Positions 1 to 8,918 of a stretch of 43,385 nucleotides of DNA are shown here, piece after piece. The notes under the pieces are model-generated. The model saw only the letters and a list, made by a program, of their open reading frames with translations. It searched no databases and was not told where the DNA came from. The stretch spans positions 1-43,385 of the forward strand of contig JALHRB010000029.1 in assembly GCA_022841665.1 (NCBI GenBank). Reading direction: 5' to 3'. This stretch comes from Pseudolabrys sp. (GTDB lineage Bacteria > Pseudomonadota > Alphaproteobacteria > Rhizobiales > Xanthobacteraceae). The position numbers and the translations under genes are program-made. How positions within the stretch are numbered: the stretch's first letter is position 1; the number at the start of each line of letters is the position of its first letter.

Positions 1-753
1 CTCGCTCGCTTTGGCGTGCGGGGCCTGCGCGGCGAGCGGATCGGTCACCGGCGGGCGGCCTTCCGGCATCGGCGCGCGGCGGAGCGCGGCTTCCAACTGC
101 TGTGCCATCTCTGCCAGGGTGTGATCGGTCTGCGGCGTCGGCTCGGCGGCGGCGACCGGCGGCGCGGCGCGCGGCGCCGGCTCATGACGCGGTGCCGGCG
201 GCGGAGGAGGCGGCGCGGCGAACTCCGGTGCCATGCGCGGCGGCAGTTCGGGCGCAACGAAAGGCTCGGACGGACGTGGCCGCGCGCCCGGCTCGGGCGC
301 AAGCCATGGCTCTTCGGTGACGCCGCGGAATTGCCGCGATGGCGCGACCGGAGCCGGTTCGCCGAGCGGTTGCAGCGGCCAGGCGCTCTCGACTGCCACG
401 GGGCCGCGCACGGGAATTTCGGGGGCAGGGCGGCCGGGCTCGCGCGCAGAATCGCGGGTGGTGCCGGCGCGCACGATGTTCTGCTCGACCACGACGTCGG
501 TCGGCCCGCCGATCATGAGCAGGTGTTCGACATTGTCGCGGCGGATCAGCACCAGGCGGCGGCGGCCGTCGACACTGGCGGCGTCGATCACCGCCAGGCG
601 CGGCTGGCGTCCGCGCGCGGCGCCGGCCAGGCGGTTGGCGCCGAAGCGGCGCACCAGCCAGGCGGTCACGCCGATCAGCGCGAGCACCACCAGGAACGCG
701 ATGAAAAATCGCGCCGCCAGCGGCATCCCCGAGCCGAAGAGGGTCTCGAACAT
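1..753 (-). CDS. fliO: Flagellar biosynthesis protein FliO, 3' part cut by window edge
   Basis: FliO is a membrane accessory of the flagellar type III export gate (FliPQR assembly). The frame is open for 251 codons from an ATG at 753 to the window edge, with no stop, so the C-terminus is missing. A GGAG lies about 7 nt before the ATG. One membrane segment is visible at about residues 12-34, followed by the compact FliO domain to about residue 97 (core VIDAASVDGRRRLVLIRRDN). The rest is a long Pro/Ala/Glu-rich tail, unusual for a family that is often only 100-150 residues. It is divergent from flgB, with possible CtrA sites between them. Confidence 0.85.
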   Translation of the reverse strand, partial: MFETLFGSGMPLAARFFIAFLVVLALIGVTAWLVRRFGANRLAGAARGRQPRLAVIDAASVDGRRRLVLIRRDNVEHLLMIGGPTDVVVEQNIVRAGTTRDSAREPGRPAPEIPVRGPVAVESAWPLQPLGEPAPVAPSRQFRGVTEEPWLAPEPGARPRPSEPFVAPELPPRMAPEFAAPPPPPPAPRHEPAPRAAPPVAAAEPTPQTDHTLAEMAQQLEAALRRAPMPEGRPPVTDPLAAQAPHAKASE

Positions 754-841
754 CAATTCGCTCCGTTGTTCGTGCCGCCGCTCACCGGACGGAGTTCGCC
801 CGAATAGTTAATGACGCAGGCACTATTTGCCGCCCGCATTA

Positions 842-857
842 CTAACAGACTCTTAAC
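842..857 (+). promoter_or_regulatory. Possible CtrA box (CTAA-N7-TTAAC)
   Basis: CTAA at 842-845, seven bases, then TTAAC at 853-857. This differs by one base from the alphaproteobacterial CtrA consensus TTAA-N7-TTAAC. It lies in the AT-rich gap between fliO and flgB. CtrA control of early flagellar genes is established in Caulobacter and relatives; binding here is inferred. Confidence 0.4.
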
Positions 858-946
858 AAATAAAGCCCCATCTCGCATCAAGCGGCCGGAACGGACTTAT
901 TCATTATAGTAAATGTCGTTAATGAGGCGTCCGGTTCCAATATTCC

Positions 947-962
947 TTTACCGGTCATTAAC
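947..962 (+). promoter_or_regulatory. Possible CtrA box (TTTA-N7-TTAAC) upstream of flgB
   Basis: TTTA at 947-950, seven bases, then TTAAC at 958-962: one mismatch to TTAA-N7-TTAAC. It ends 61 bp before the flgB start, a plausible promoter distance. It is the second such site in the same 270-bp gap and in the same orientation. Confidence 0.45.
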
Positions 963-1023
963 CATACGCCCGGCAAAGTCTGCCTAGTGCCGCGGCACAT
1001 GCGCCGCGGGCGGGGAGGGGCCG

Positions 1024-1434
1024 ATGGCGCTTTCAGACATTCCGATCCTGTCCATGCTCCGAACCCGGCTGGAATGGGGGCAGGAACGCCAGCGCGTGCT
1101 GGCCGAAAACGTCGCCAATGCCGACACGCCGAACTTCCGCGCGCGCGACCTGAAGCCGCCGAAATTCAGCGATCCCAGCGAGACCGTGGCGGAATCGGTG
1201 CCGGGCGTGACGCTGGCGCGCACCGACCGCAGCCACATCATGGGCAAGGAGCTCGCGCGGGCGCAGTTCGGCAACGCGGCCGGCAACTACGAGGTGAAGC
1301 CGACCGGCAACGCCGTCAATCTCGAGGAAGAGATGATGAAGATCGCCGGCAACCAGATGGATTACCAGGCGGCGACCGCGCTCTACACCCGCAGCCTCAA
1401 TTTGCTCAAGACCGCGGTCGGCAAGCGCGGCTGA
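1024..1434 (+). CDS. flgB: Flagellar basal-body rod protein FlgB
   Basis: FlgB is a proximal rod subunit of the flagellar basal body, exported by the flagellar type III system and located in the periplasm. The 136-residue product has the usual length. Near the N-terminus it carries the rod-family motif (ENVANADTPNFRARDL, about residues 27-42) and ends in the amphipathic C-terminal helix used for rod assembly. A purine-rich GGGGAGGGG stretch sits just before the ATG. It is the first gene of a one-strand flagellar run: flgC follows after 36 nt. Two CtrA-like boxes lie upstream. Confidence 0.96.
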   Translation: MALSDIPILSMLRTRLEWGQERQRVLAENVANADTPNFRARDLKPPKFSDPSETVAESVPGVTLARTDRSHIMGKELARAQFGNAAGNYEVKPTGNAVNLEEEMMKIAGNQMDYQAATALYTRSLNLLKTAVGKRG

Positions 1435-1470
1435 TAGCGCGCCGGCGGCAAAAGAACAGAGAGGATCGAC

Positions 1471-1881
1471 ATGGACTTCATGAAGACATTGGCGATCGCC
1501 GCCTCCGGCCTGCGCGCGCAGGCCGGGCGCATGCGGGTCATCTCGGAAAACATCGCCAACGCCGATTCGACGCCGACCACGCCGGGCGCCGACCCCTACC
1601 GCCGCAAGATGCCGACCTTCTACAGCGAGCTCAACCGCACGCTCGGCGCCCGTCTCGTCGAGCTCGGCAAGGTGCAGCCGGACAACTCCGCCTTCCGCCT
1701 CAAATACGAGCCCGGCCATCCGGCCGCAGATCAGAACGGCAACGTCAAATACCCGAACGTCAATTCGCTCGTCGAAATGACCGACATGCGCGAGGCCCAA
1801 CGCTCCTACGAGGCCAATATCAACGTGATCAGCGCCACGCGCCGGATGCTCCAGCGCACCATCGACATCCTGCGCGCCTGA
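1471..1881 (+). CDS. flgC: Flagellar basal-body rod protein FlgC
   Basis: FlgC is a proximal rod subunit that packs with FlgB, FlgF and FliE. The 136-residue product shows the rod-protein N-terminal signature (ASGLRAQ, then SENIANADST at about residues 26-35). Its C-terminal helix contains the family pattern EMTDMREAQRSYEANINV. An AGAGAGGA Shine-Dalgarno lies 5-6 nt before the ATG. It sits between flgB and fliE in the usual alphaproteobacterial order and is probably cotranscribed with them. Confidence 0.96.
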   Translation: MDFMKTLAIAASGLRAQAGRMRVISENIANADSTPTTPGADPYRRKMPTFYSELNRTLGARLVELGKVQPDNSAFRLKYEPGHPAADQNGNVKYPNVNSLVEMTDMREAQRSYEANINVISATRRMLQRTIDILRA

Positions 1882-1910
1882 CGCAGCCCGCAACCTGAAG
1901 GCTTGAAACC

Positions 1911-2234
1911 ATGGCCAACCCGATCTCCGCCGCCAATGCCTACGCCAGCGTCGCCAAGCTGACCTCCAATCCGGCCGCCGCGCTCGCCAAGGGCGCCGGC
2001 ATACCGGAGGACAGCGCGACGAGCTTCTCCAGCGTGCTCAAGGAAGCGGTCGGCGCGCTCAACGAGATGGGCCGCAAGTCCGACACGCAGGCGCGCGCGG
2101 CCGCCAACGGCAAGGCCAACATGGTCGACGTCGTCACCGCGGTGTCGGAGACCGAGGTCGCCATCGATGCGGTGGTCGCGGTGCGCGACAAGGTGATCGC
2201 GGCCTACGAGGAAATCATGCGGATGCCGATCTGA
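1911..2234 (+). CDS. fliE: Flagellar hook-basal body complex protein FliE
   Basis: FliE joins the MS ring to the rod and is needed for export of rod proteins. The 107-residue product matches the family length. The conserved part is C-terminal: GKANMVDVVTAVSETEVAIDAV, followed by VRDKVIAAYEEIMRMPI, which is the typical FliE ending. The N-terminal third is Ala-rich and variable, as usual. It starts 29 nt after flgC. A hairpin repeat separates it from fliQ. Confidence 0.95.
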   Translation: MANPISAANAYASVAKLTSNPAAALAKGAGIPEDSATSFSSVLKEAVGALNEMGRKSDTQARAAANGKANMVDVVTAVSETEVAIDAVVAVRDKVIAAYEEIMRMPI

Positions 2235-2246
2235 CGCGTTTATTGG

Positions 2247-2268
2247 ATCGCCCGCCTTCGCGGGCGAT
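2247..2268. repeat. Short palindromic hairpin between fliE and fliQ
   Basis: A perfect 9-bp inverted repeat, ATCGCCCGC / GCGGGCGAT, around a CTTC loop. No T-run follows, so it does not look like a terminator. It lies inside the flagellar operon and resembles REP-like elements; it may stabilise or process the mRNA. Confidence 0.6.
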
Positions 2269-2291
2269 GACAACGGAGCAAGTGGGGAAAA

Positions 2292-2555
2292 ATGACCGGG
2301 CCGGAAGTTCTCGATGTCGCGCGCGACGCGATCTTTACTTTGATCATCGTCTCGGCGCCGGTCATGTTGGTCGGCCTGGCGGTCGGCCTCGTCATTTCGC
2401 TGTTCCAGGCGCTGACGCAGATCCAGGAAATGACCATCGCCTTCGTGCCCAAGATTTTAGCAATTTTCATGTCGCTGATCGTCGCGCTGCCCTTCATGGC
2501 CGAGAAGCTGCATGCGGAGATGCTGCGGATCGCCGCCCGCATCGTCAGCGGCTAG
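2292..2555 (+). CDS. fliQ: Flagellar export gate protein FliQ
   Basis: FliQ is a small subunit of the FliPQR core of the flagellar type III export gate in the inner membrane. The 87-residue product has two membrane segments (about residues 15-40 and 50-75) and the conserved loop between them (SLFQALTQIQEMTIAFVPKI). Length is standard. A GTGGGG purine stretch lies about 5 nt before the ATG. Upstream is a hairpin repeat and downstream is a second one before fliR. fliP is not in this window; in relatives it is elsewhere. Confidence 0.96.
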   Translation: MTGPEVLDVARDAIFTLIIVSAPVMLVGLAVGLVISLFQALTQIQEMTIAFVPKILAIFMSLIVALPFMAEKLHAEMLRIAARIVSG

Positions 2556-2584
2556 GCGCATGGTCCCCGTTCCGTCCGCCGCTC

Positions 2585-2604
2585 GTCCCCGCGCGAGCGG
2601 GGAC
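2585..2604. repeat. REP-like hairpin between fliQ and fliR
   Basis: A perfect 8-bp inverted repeat, GTCCCCGC / GCGGGGAC, with a GCGA tetraloop. The sequence around it (CTCGTCCCC...GGGGACCCTGGAG) is nearly the same as the repeat starting at 13388. Its right flank supplies the GGAG that sits 8 nt before the fliR start, so the repeat appears to have become part of the fliR translation start region. Confidence 0.7.
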
Positions 2605-2618
2605 CCTGGAGTTCGGCG

Positions 2619-3389
2619 ATGAGCATCGACGTTTCCTTTCTCCCGGCGCTGGCCGCCGCCTTCCTGCTCACCTTCGCGCGCGTCGGCGCCATGGTGATGC
2701 TGATGCCGGGCATCGGCGAGCAGAACCTGCCGGCGCGCGTGCGGCTCACCATCGCGCTGGTGCTGACCGCCATCCTCTTGCCGGCCCATCAGAACGCCTA
2801 TGCCGTCAACCTCACCGCGCTCGCACCGGTGATCGTGATGCTGTTCCAGGAGATCCTGATCGGGGTTCTGCTGGGCTTGACCGCGCGGCTGGCGATCTCG
2901 GCCTTGCAGACCGCCGGCGCCGTCGCCGCCCAGCAGTTGGGCCTCGGCTTCGTCACCGCCGTCGATCCGACGCAGAACCAGCAGGGCATGCTGGTCGGCA
3001 ACTTCCTCGCACTGCTCGGCATCACGCTCGTCTTCGCCACCGACATGCACCACATGGTGATCGCGGCGATGAACGACAGCTATTCCATCTTCAAGCCGGG
3101 CGAGGTGCCGCTCACCGGCGACATGGCGCAGCACATCACCAATGTGATCGCCACCGCGTTCCGCATCGGCATCCAGCTCTCGGCGCCGTTCCTCGCGTTC
3201 GGGCTGCTGTTCAATCTCGGGCTGGGGGTGCTGTCGCGGCTGATGCCGCAGATGCAGGTGTTCTTCATCGGCTTGCCGCTGTCGATCCTGCTCGGCCTGT
3301 TGCTGATGCTGCTGGTGATCGGCGCCATGATGGGCACCTTCGTCAGTTATCTGGAAGGCGTTCTCGGGCAACTGCTGCCGAGCCGCTGA
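2619..3389 (+). CDS. fliR: Flagellar export gate protein FliR
   Basis: FliR is the inner-membrane export gate subunit that works with FliP, FliQ and FlhB. The 256-residue product is hydrophobic with about six membrane segments, typical for the family. Recognisable parts are the N-terminal FARVGAMVMLMPGIGEQNLP and the central GLGFVTAVDPTQNQQ, both characteristic of FliR. The start is supported by GGAG in the flank of the preceding hairpin repeat. flhB follows after only 9 nt, so the two are probably cotranslated. Confidence 0.96.
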   Translation: MSIDVSFLPALAAAFLLTFARVGAMVMLMPGIGEQNLPARVRLTIALVLTAILLPAHQNAYAVNLTALAPVIVMLFQEILIGVLLGLTARLAISALQTAGAVAAQQLGLGFVTAVDPTQNQQGMLVGNFLALLGITLVFATDMHHMVIAAMNDSYSIFKPGEVPLTGDMAQHITNVIATAFRIGIQLSAPFLAFGLLFNLGLGVLSRLMPQMQVFFIGLPLSILLGLLLMLLVIGAMMGTFVSYLEGVLGQLLPSR

Positions 3390-3398
3390 GGCGCGCGC

Positions 3399-4475
3399 AT
3401 GGCCGACGCACCCGACAAGGACAATAAAACAGAAGAACCATCGCAAAAGCGTCTCGACGAGGCGCTTCAGCGCGGCGACGTGGCCAAGAGCCAGGAGGTC
3501 AACACCTGGTTCATCATGGCCGCCGCCACGCTCGTGCTGATGACCTTTGCCGGCAGCGTGGGACGCGACCTCAGCGGCACCATGCGCGGCATTTTCGCCA
3601 ACGCGCACGCCATTCCGATGGACGGGCCGGCGATCCCGCGCCTGTTCCAGCGCATCGGCTTCGAAATGGTGGCGGCGGTCGGCTTGCCCCTGCTGCTCCT
3701 GATCCTGGCGGGGGTGGCCGGCAACATGATCCAGCATCGGCTGGTTTGGTCGACCCAGACGCTGACGCCGAAGCTGTCCAAGATTTCGCCGATGGCGGGC
3801 CTCAAGCGCATGTTCTCCATGCAGGCGATCGCCAATTTCGCCAAGGGTCTGCTCAAGCTGGTGGTGGTCGGCACCGTGCTCACGGTGTTGATGTGGCCCG
3901 AGCGCGACCGCTTCGAGAGCCTGGTGACCATGGACATCGGCGCGCTCCTGCCGTTCATCCTGGTCCTGTCGCTCAAGCTGATGGGCGCGGTGGTGGCCAT
4001 GCTCGCGATCGTCGCGGCCGCCGACTTCCTGTTCCAGTACAAGCAATGGTACGAGCGGCAGAAGATGTCGCTGCAGGAATTGAAGGAGGAGTTCAAGCAG
4101 TCGGAAGGCGATCCCGTCATCAAGGGCAAGTTCAAGCAGATGCGCCAGATGCGCATGCGCAAGCGCATGATCGCGTCGGTGCCGAAGGCCTCGGTGGTGA
4201 TCACCAACCCGACCCACTACGCGGTCGCGCTGCAATACGAGCGCGGCATGGACGCGCCGGTCTGCGTCGCCAAGGGCGTCGACGCGCTCGCCCTCAGGAT
4301 CAGGGAAGTCGCCGGCGAACACGCGATCCCGGTGGTCGAGAACCCGCCGCTCGCCCGCGCGCTGCACGCCACCGTCGACGTGGATGAGGCCATTCCGCCC
4401 GAGCATTACAAGGCGGTGGCGGAGGTCATCGGCTATGTCATGAAGCTGCGGCGGTCGGTTGCGCGGCGGCAGTGA
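3399..4475 (+). CDS. flhB: Flagellar export switch protein FlhB
   Basis: FlhB is the inner-membrane protein that switches flagellar export from rod/hook to filament substrates. The 358-residue product starts with the conserved charged N-terminus (KTEEPSQKRLDEALQRGDVAKSQE with a small variation), has four membrane segments (about 36-56, 90-112, 145-166, 185-210) and a cytoplasmic domain. The autocleavage motif NPTH is at residues 270-273, in the context VVITNPTHYAVAL, so the switch is expected to work. It ends the flagellar run; cckA begins about 118 nt later. Confidence 0.97.
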   Translation: MADAPDKDNKTEEPSQKRLDEALQRGDVAKSQEVNTWFIMAAATLVLMTFAGSVGRDLSGTMRGIFANAHAIPMDGPAIPRLFQRIGFEMVAAVGLPLLLLILAGVAGNMIQHRLVWSTQTLTPKLSKISPMAGLKRMFSMQAIANFAKGLLKLVVVGTVLTVLMWPERDRFESLVTMDIGALLPFILVLSLKLMGAVVAMLAIVAAADFLFQYKQWYERQKMSLQELKEEFKQSEGDPVIKGKFKQMRQMRMRKRMIASVPKASVVITNPTHYAVALQYERGMDAPVCVAKGVDALALRIREVAGEHAIPVVENPPLARALHATVDVDEAIPPEHYKAVAEVIGYVMKLRRSVARRQ

Positions 4476-4593
4476 GGCCGCAAAAGGTTGGATGGCGGCC
4501 GCCTTCCCCTTGCGCCGGTAGGCCGGCTTAAGGCACTCAGGGTAGGGTTTGGCAAGGCGCGCGCGCCGCGGCAAGACAGGGCTCGAAACCGGA

Positions 4594-7158
4594 ATGGCAG
4601 GTGAGGGGACCTCGGCGCGCGAGCGCAGCGGACCGCAGGGGCGCCGGGCTTTCGACCAAAGCCAGGAGGCGCCGCAGGGCGGCTCCGTCGGCATGGTGCT
4701 GCTGGTCGCGCTGCTGCTGGTCGCCGCCGCCGGCGGCCTGGTCTATATCGGCCGCGAGCACGCCGAGACCTACATTCTCGGCCTTCTGGCCGTGCTCGGC
4801 ACCATCGGCGTCTTCGCGCTCTTCGCCATGGCCTCCGGCATCATGCGCATCGGCGGCCGCGCGCCGGGCAATCCGCTGCTCAAGGCGGCGGTGGACGGGG
4901 CTTTCGACGGCATCCTGATCACCGACCAGGGCGGGCGCGTCTATTACGCCAACGCGACCTATCTCGACCTCATCGGCGCCGCCGACGGCAACGACCTGCG
5001 GCCGATCGAGCGGGTGTTCATCGGCGATCCCGACGTGTCGGAATCGATCTACCGCCTGCTCAAGGCGGCGCGCGAAGGCCGCCGCCTGCAGGAGGAGGTG
5101 CGCATCGCGGGCGCCGCCGGCGAGGCCGGCCGTTGGCTGCGGCTGCGCGTGCGCCCGCTCGGCGACAGCAAGCGCGAGGCGAAGATGACCGTCTGGTCGC
5201 TCGCCGACGTGACGCGCGAGCGCGAACGGCAGGAAAACGTCTTCCAGGAGCTGCAGCACGCCATCGACTATCTCGACCACGCCCCGGCCGGCTTCTTCTC
5301 GGTCGACGCCGCGGGCGACGTCGTCTACCTCAACGCCACGCTGGCCACCTGGCTCGACCACGATCTGGCGCAGGTCGGCGTCGGCGCGCTCAAGCTCGCC
5401 GACATCGTCGCCGGCGAGGGCGCCGCGCTCCTGACCACGCTCGCCGCCGTGCCGGGCGAGGTGAAGACGGAAGTGCTCGACCTCGACCTGAAGTCGCGCA
5501 CCGGCAAGCCGGTGCCGGTGCGGCTGTTCCACAAGGTGGCTTACGGCGCCGATGGCAAGGCCGGCCCCTCGCGCACGCTCGTGCTCAACCGCGCCAAGGA
5601 CGGCGACCCGCAGCGCGCGGCGGAAGTGCGCTTCATGCGCTTCTTCCAGAACACGCCCATGGCGATCGCCACCGTCGATCGCGCCGGCCGCATCGTGCGG
5701 AGCAATGCGCGCTTTGCCTCCGCCTTCGAGGACGTGCTCAAGAGCGATGACCGCTCCATCCTGGCGGTCGCCGCCGGGCGCGACCGGCCGGCGCTCGAGG
5801 CCGCCATCCGCAAGGCGGCGGAGGGCCAAGGCGACATCGCGCCGGTGGAGGCCGCGCTCGAGGGCAAAAGCGAGCGGTGGGCCAATTTCTTCGTTTCGTC
5901 GGTGGAGGAGGAAGAGCGCGACGGCGAGGCGGCCATCGTCTACGCGCTCGAGACCACCGCGCAGCGCACGCTGGAGAATCGCGTCTACCAGCAGCAAAAG
6001 ATGGAATCGGTCGGCCAGCTCGCCGGCGGCATCGCGCACGACTTCAACAACGTGCTGTCCGCCATCATGATGGCGACCGACTTTTTGCTCAATGCGCACA
6101 AGCCGACCGACCCGTCCTTCAAGGACATCATGCAGATCAAGCAGAACGCCAACCGCGCCGCCGCGCTGGTGCGGCAACTGCTGGCGTTCTCGCGCAAACA
6201 AACATTACGCCCGCAGATACTGGACCTCGGCGAGGTGCTGGGCGACCTCGGCATGCTGCTCAAGCGCCTGATCGGCGAGAAGGTGTCGCTCGAGGTCGTG
6301 CACGGCCGCGACCTGTGGCCGGTGAAGGTCGACATCTCGCAGCTCGAGCAGGTGATCGTGAATCTGGCGGTCAACGCGCGCGACGCCATGCCGGACGGCG
6401 GCAAGCTCACCGTGCGCACCGCCAATGTCGAGGCGAGCGACTCGGGCAAGCTCGGCGCCAAGGGCATGCCGAGCGGCGACTATGTGATGGTGGAGGTGAC
6501 CGACACCGGCACCGGCATCCCGCCCGAAATCATCGACAAGATATTCGAGCCCTTCTTCACCACCAAGGAAGTCGGCAAGGGCACCGGCCTCGGGCTCTCG
6601 ACGGTGTACGGCATCGTCAAGCAGACCGGCGGTTTCATCTATGCCGACTCGGAGCCCGGCCGCACCGCCTTCCGCATCTTCCTGCCGCGCCACATCCCCG
6701 GCGCCGAGGAAGCCGCGCCCGCCGAAGCCCCGGCGATCGCGGGCGCCATGGCCGCGGCGGAGACGGCCAAGGCCGCCGCCGCCGACCTCACCGGGCAGGG
6801 CGTCATTCTTCTGGTCGAGGACGAGGAAGGCTTGCGCGCGCTCAATGCGCGCGGGCTGTCGTCGCGCGGCTACACCGTGCTGGAGGCGGGCAACGGCGTC
6901 GAGGCGATGGAGGTGTTCGAGCGCGAGGGCCACGTCGATCTGGTCGTCTCGGACGTGGTGATGCCGGAAATGGACGGGCCGACGCTGCTCAAGGAGCTGC
7001 GCCGGCGTGATCCGAATGTGAAGATTATTTTCGTCTCCGGCTACGCGGAGGAAGCCTTCGCCAAGAATCTGCCGAGCCAGGAGCAATACGCCTTCCTGGC
7101 CAAGCCCTTCACCCTCAAGCAGCTCGTCGCCGAGGTGAAGCAGACGCTGGCGTCGTGA
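4594..7158 (+). CDS. cckA: Hybrid sensor histidine kinase CckA
   Basis: CckA is a bifunctional kinase/phosphatase that passes phosphate through ChpT to CtrA and CpdR. It controls the cell cycle and, in rhizobial relatives, motility. From the ATG at 4594 the product is 854 residues: two membrane segments (about 33-53 and 61-83), PAS-like sensor regions (about 100-455), an H-box GGIAHDFNN with phospho-His at 482, an ATPase domain ([11 protein letters not shown], then [10 protein letters not shown]) and a C-terminal receiver with Asp 787 ([10 protein letters not shown]). The frame also has a TTG 45 nt upstream; ATG was preferred although its ribosome binding site is weak. Placement after flhB matches rhizobial synteny. 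Confidence 0.95.
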   Translation: MAGEGTSARERSGPQGRRAFDQSQEAPQGGSVGMVLLVALLLVAAAGGLVYIGREHAETYILGLLAVLGTIGVFALFAMASGIMRIGGRAPGNPLLKAAVDGAFDGILITDQGGRVYYANATYLDLIGAADGNDLRPIERVFIGDPDVSESIYRLLKAAREGRRLQEEVRIAGAAGEAGRWLRLRVRPLGDSKREAKMTVWSLADVTRERERQENVFQELQHAIDYLDHAPAGFFSVDAAGDVVYLNATLATWLDHDLAQVGVGALKLADIVAGEGAALLTTLAAVPGEVKTEVLDLDLKSRTGKPVPVRLFHKVAYGADGKAGPSRTLVLNRAKDGDPQRAAEVRFMRFFQNTPMAIATVDRAGRIVRSNARFASAFEDVLKSDDRSILAVAAGRDRPALEAAIRKAAEGQGDIAPVEAALEGKSERWANFFVSSVEEEERDGEAAIVYALETTAQRTLENRVYQQQKMESVGQLAGGIAHDFNNVLSAIMMATDFLLNAHKPTDPSFKDIMQIKQNANRAAALVRQLLAFSRKQTLRPQILDLGEVLGDLGMLLKRLIGEKVSLEVVHGRDLWPVKVDISQLEQVIVNLAVNARDAMPDGGKLTVRTANVEASDSGKLGAKGMPSGDYVMVEVTDTGTGIPPEIIDKIFEPFFTTKEVGKGTGLGLSTVYGIVKQTGGFIYADSEPGRTAFRIFLPRHIPGAEEAAPAEAPAIAGAMAAAETAKAAAADLTGQGVILLVEDEEGLRALNARGLSSRGYTVLEAGNGVEAMEVFEREGHVDLVVSDVVMPEMDGPTLLKELRRRDPNVKIIFVSGYAEEAFAKNLPSQEQYAFLAKPFTLKQLVAEVKQTLAS

Positions 7159-7314
7159 TCAGACGCGTCCGGTCAGCGCCAGGACCAGCACGACGATCAG
7201 CAGCACGCCGACGAGGCCGGACGGACCGTAGCCCCAGCCGCTGGAATAGCCCCAGCGCGGGAAGGCGCCGATCAGCGCCAGGATGAGAATAACGATGAGT
7301 ACGGTGCTCAGCAT
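7159..7314 (-). CDS. DUF3309 family small membrane protein
   Basis: A 51-residue protein made of two hydrophobic stretches around a Pro-Arg-Trp-Gly-rich turn: MLSTVLIVILILALIGAFPR, then WGYSSGWGYGPSG, then GVLLIVVLVLALTG. This pattern is that of the DUF3309 family, common and of unknown function in Alphaproteobacteria. Its stop directly abuts the cckA stop on the other strand (7158/7159). The function is unknown; an envelope-stress role is sometimes suspected for such peptides but nothing here shows it. Confidence 0.8.
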   Translation of the reverse strand: MLSTVLIVILILALIGAFPRWGYSSGWGYGPSGLVGVLLIVVLVLALTGRV

Positions 7315-7486
7315 GTTCGCGCCCCATGAGTTGTCAGCCGTGCGGAACGGCTGTGTCTAAGCCATACGCAGTTCCTTGAAATAACGGCTTCACCGGCGCT
7401 TGGGTTCCGTCGCAAACGTCGCCGCGCGCAGGCGCGGGAGCCCACGCGCGGCGATAGCAGGTGATGTTGCGATTGCTGTTCCGCCG

Positions 7487-7741
7487 TCAGTGGCAGGACT
7501 GGGCCAGCCGGGTCTTGTCGAACACCGACAGTTGCAGGCGGCACGGGAAGACGCGGCGTGCGGTCAGCGGAGAGCGCGGCGCCTGGAAGTAGTCCGATTC
7601 GAGCATGGCGCCGGCCGGGCCGACGAGCACGGCCGATTCGTCAGGCGGCGCCGTCAGGCGCTGCGGCGCGACGGGGGCGTATGCCGCCTGCGCGGCGGTT
7701 TCCAGCATCAGCACGAGGGCGAAAGCGAGCGCGGTTTTCAT
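7487..7741 (-). CDS. Small secreted protein of unknown function
   Basis: An 84-residue protein. The ATG at 7741 is preceded by GGAAAGGAGA at a good distance, and this start gives a clean signal peptide (MKTALAFALVLMLETAAQA) with a cleavage site after AQA. The open frame extends further upstream, but that part looks like shadow sequence. The mature part (about 65 residues) has two cysteines, one near its middle and one at the end (RRVFPCRLQLSVFDKTRLAQSCH), which could form a disulfide in the periplasm. I do not recognise a family. Confidence 0.65.
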   Translation of the reverse strand: MKTALAFALVLMLETAAQAAYAPVAPQRLTAPPDESAVLVGPAGAMLESDYFQAPRSPLTARRVFPCRLQLSVFDKTRLAQSCH

Positions 7742-7939
7742 CGGCGCGTCTCCTTTCCGGGGACGCCATGAAAATCGCTTGAGCCGCTGGTAAGTTCCGG
7801 GCGCGCCCATGACATTACCGTGACGTCAAGGCGGCAACTATGAGCCGCGACTCCGGGACGCATGGGGGCCCGAACCCCTTACAAATCGTTGTCTTTCCAC
7901 CTATTCTCTCATCGCCATTTGAGCCGGGAGATTCAAGAC

Positions 7940-8905
7940 ATGCTTCGCCACCGCTGGCTGATCGCGCTTGCCGCCGTTGCAACCGCGTTTGTCCTGTTCG
8001 CCGCCGACTACGCCGACGCGCGCGCCGGCCGCGGCTTCTCCGCAGGCAGCCGCGGTACGCGCACCTTTTCGGCGCCGCCCCCGACGGCGACGGCTCCCAA
8101 TGCGGCCTCGCCGATTCAGCGCTCGGTGACGCAGCCCGGCGTCACGCAGCCCGGCCGCGCTACGACCGGCGCCGCGCAGACGGCGGCGCGCCCCGGTCTC
8201 TTCGGCGGCATGTTCGGTGGCGGTCTGCTCGGCGGCCTCGCCATGGGCTTCCTTGGCGCCGGCCTGTTCGGCTTGCTGTTCGGCCACGGCCTGTTCGGCG
8301 GCATGGCGGGCTTCGCCTCCATCATCGGCCTCGTGCTGCAGGTGGTGCTGATCGTCATCGTCGCGCGGCTTGCTTTCGCCTGGTGGCAGCGCCGCAACGC
8401 GCCCGCCTATGCGGCCGCCACGCCGGCGCCGACGCCCGCCGGCGCGAGCACGCAGAACTTCACCGCCCTCGGCTCCATGTTCGGCGCCAACAAGCCGGAA
8501 GGCGAGCCGCTCGCCATCGCCAAGGAAGACTACGACGACTTTGAGACCCTGCTCGGCGACGTGCAGACCGCCTATTCGGCGGAGGACCTCAACGCGCTGC
8601 GCGCGCGCGTCACGCCCGAGATGCTGTCCTACTTCAGCGAGGAGCTGTCGGAAAACGCGAGCCGCGGCCTCGTCAACAAGGTCGGCGACGTGAAGCTGCT
8701 GCAAGGCGACCTGGCGGAAGCCTGGCGCGAAGGCGACGCCGAATACGCAACCGTCGCCATGCGCTATGCGGCTACCGACAGCACGATCGAGCGCGCGAGC
8801 GGCCGCACCGTCGAAGGCGGCACGCCGGAGGAGGTCACCGAGCTCTGGACCTTCCGCCGCGCGCGCGGCGGCCAATGGCTGCTCTCGGCCATTCAGCAGG
8901 CTTAA
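7940..8905 (+). CDS. Tim44-like domain membrane protein
   Basis: A 321-residue protein starting at the ATG at 7940, where a signal or anchor segment begins (MLRHRWLIALAAVATAFVLFA); the longer frame upstream is unlikely. After a Pro/Ala/Thr-rich spacer with a VTQPG tandem repeat comes a Gly-rich hydrophobic stretch (about 86-115), a second membrane segment (about 122-148), and a C-terminal Tim44-like domain (about 190-320) ending in TELWTFRRARGGQWLLSAIQQA. Bacterial members are membrane-anchored and of uncertain role, related to the mitochondrial import-motor subunit and to MRPL45. It faces the PilZ gene tail to tail with a 13-nt gap. Confidence 0.85.
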   Translation: MLRHRWLIALAAVATAFVLFAADYADARAGRGFSAGSRGTRTFSAPPPTATAPNAASPIQRSVTQPGVTQPGRATTGAAQTAARPGLFGGMFGGGLLGGLAMGFLGAGLFGLLFGHGLFGGMAGFASIIGLVLQVVLIVIVARLAFAWWQRRNAPAYAAATPAPTPAGASTQNFTALGSMFGANKPEGEPLAIAKEDYDDFETLLGDVQTAYSAEDLNALRARVTPEMLSYFSEELSENASRGLVNKVGDVKLLQGDLAEAWREGDAEYATVAMRYAATDSTIERASGRTVEGGTPEEVTELWTFRRARGGQWLLSAIQQA

Positions 8906-8918
8906 AGCGCGCCTGCGG

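Noticed and set aside
16-807. 263-codon + strand frame at the left edge
   Set aside because: Arg-rich shadow of the partial fliO gene on the other strand.
2457-4694. 745-codon open frame opposite fliQ-fliR-flhB
   Set aside because: His/Arg/Asp/Gln-rich shadow of GC-rich genes; the + strand genes are certain.
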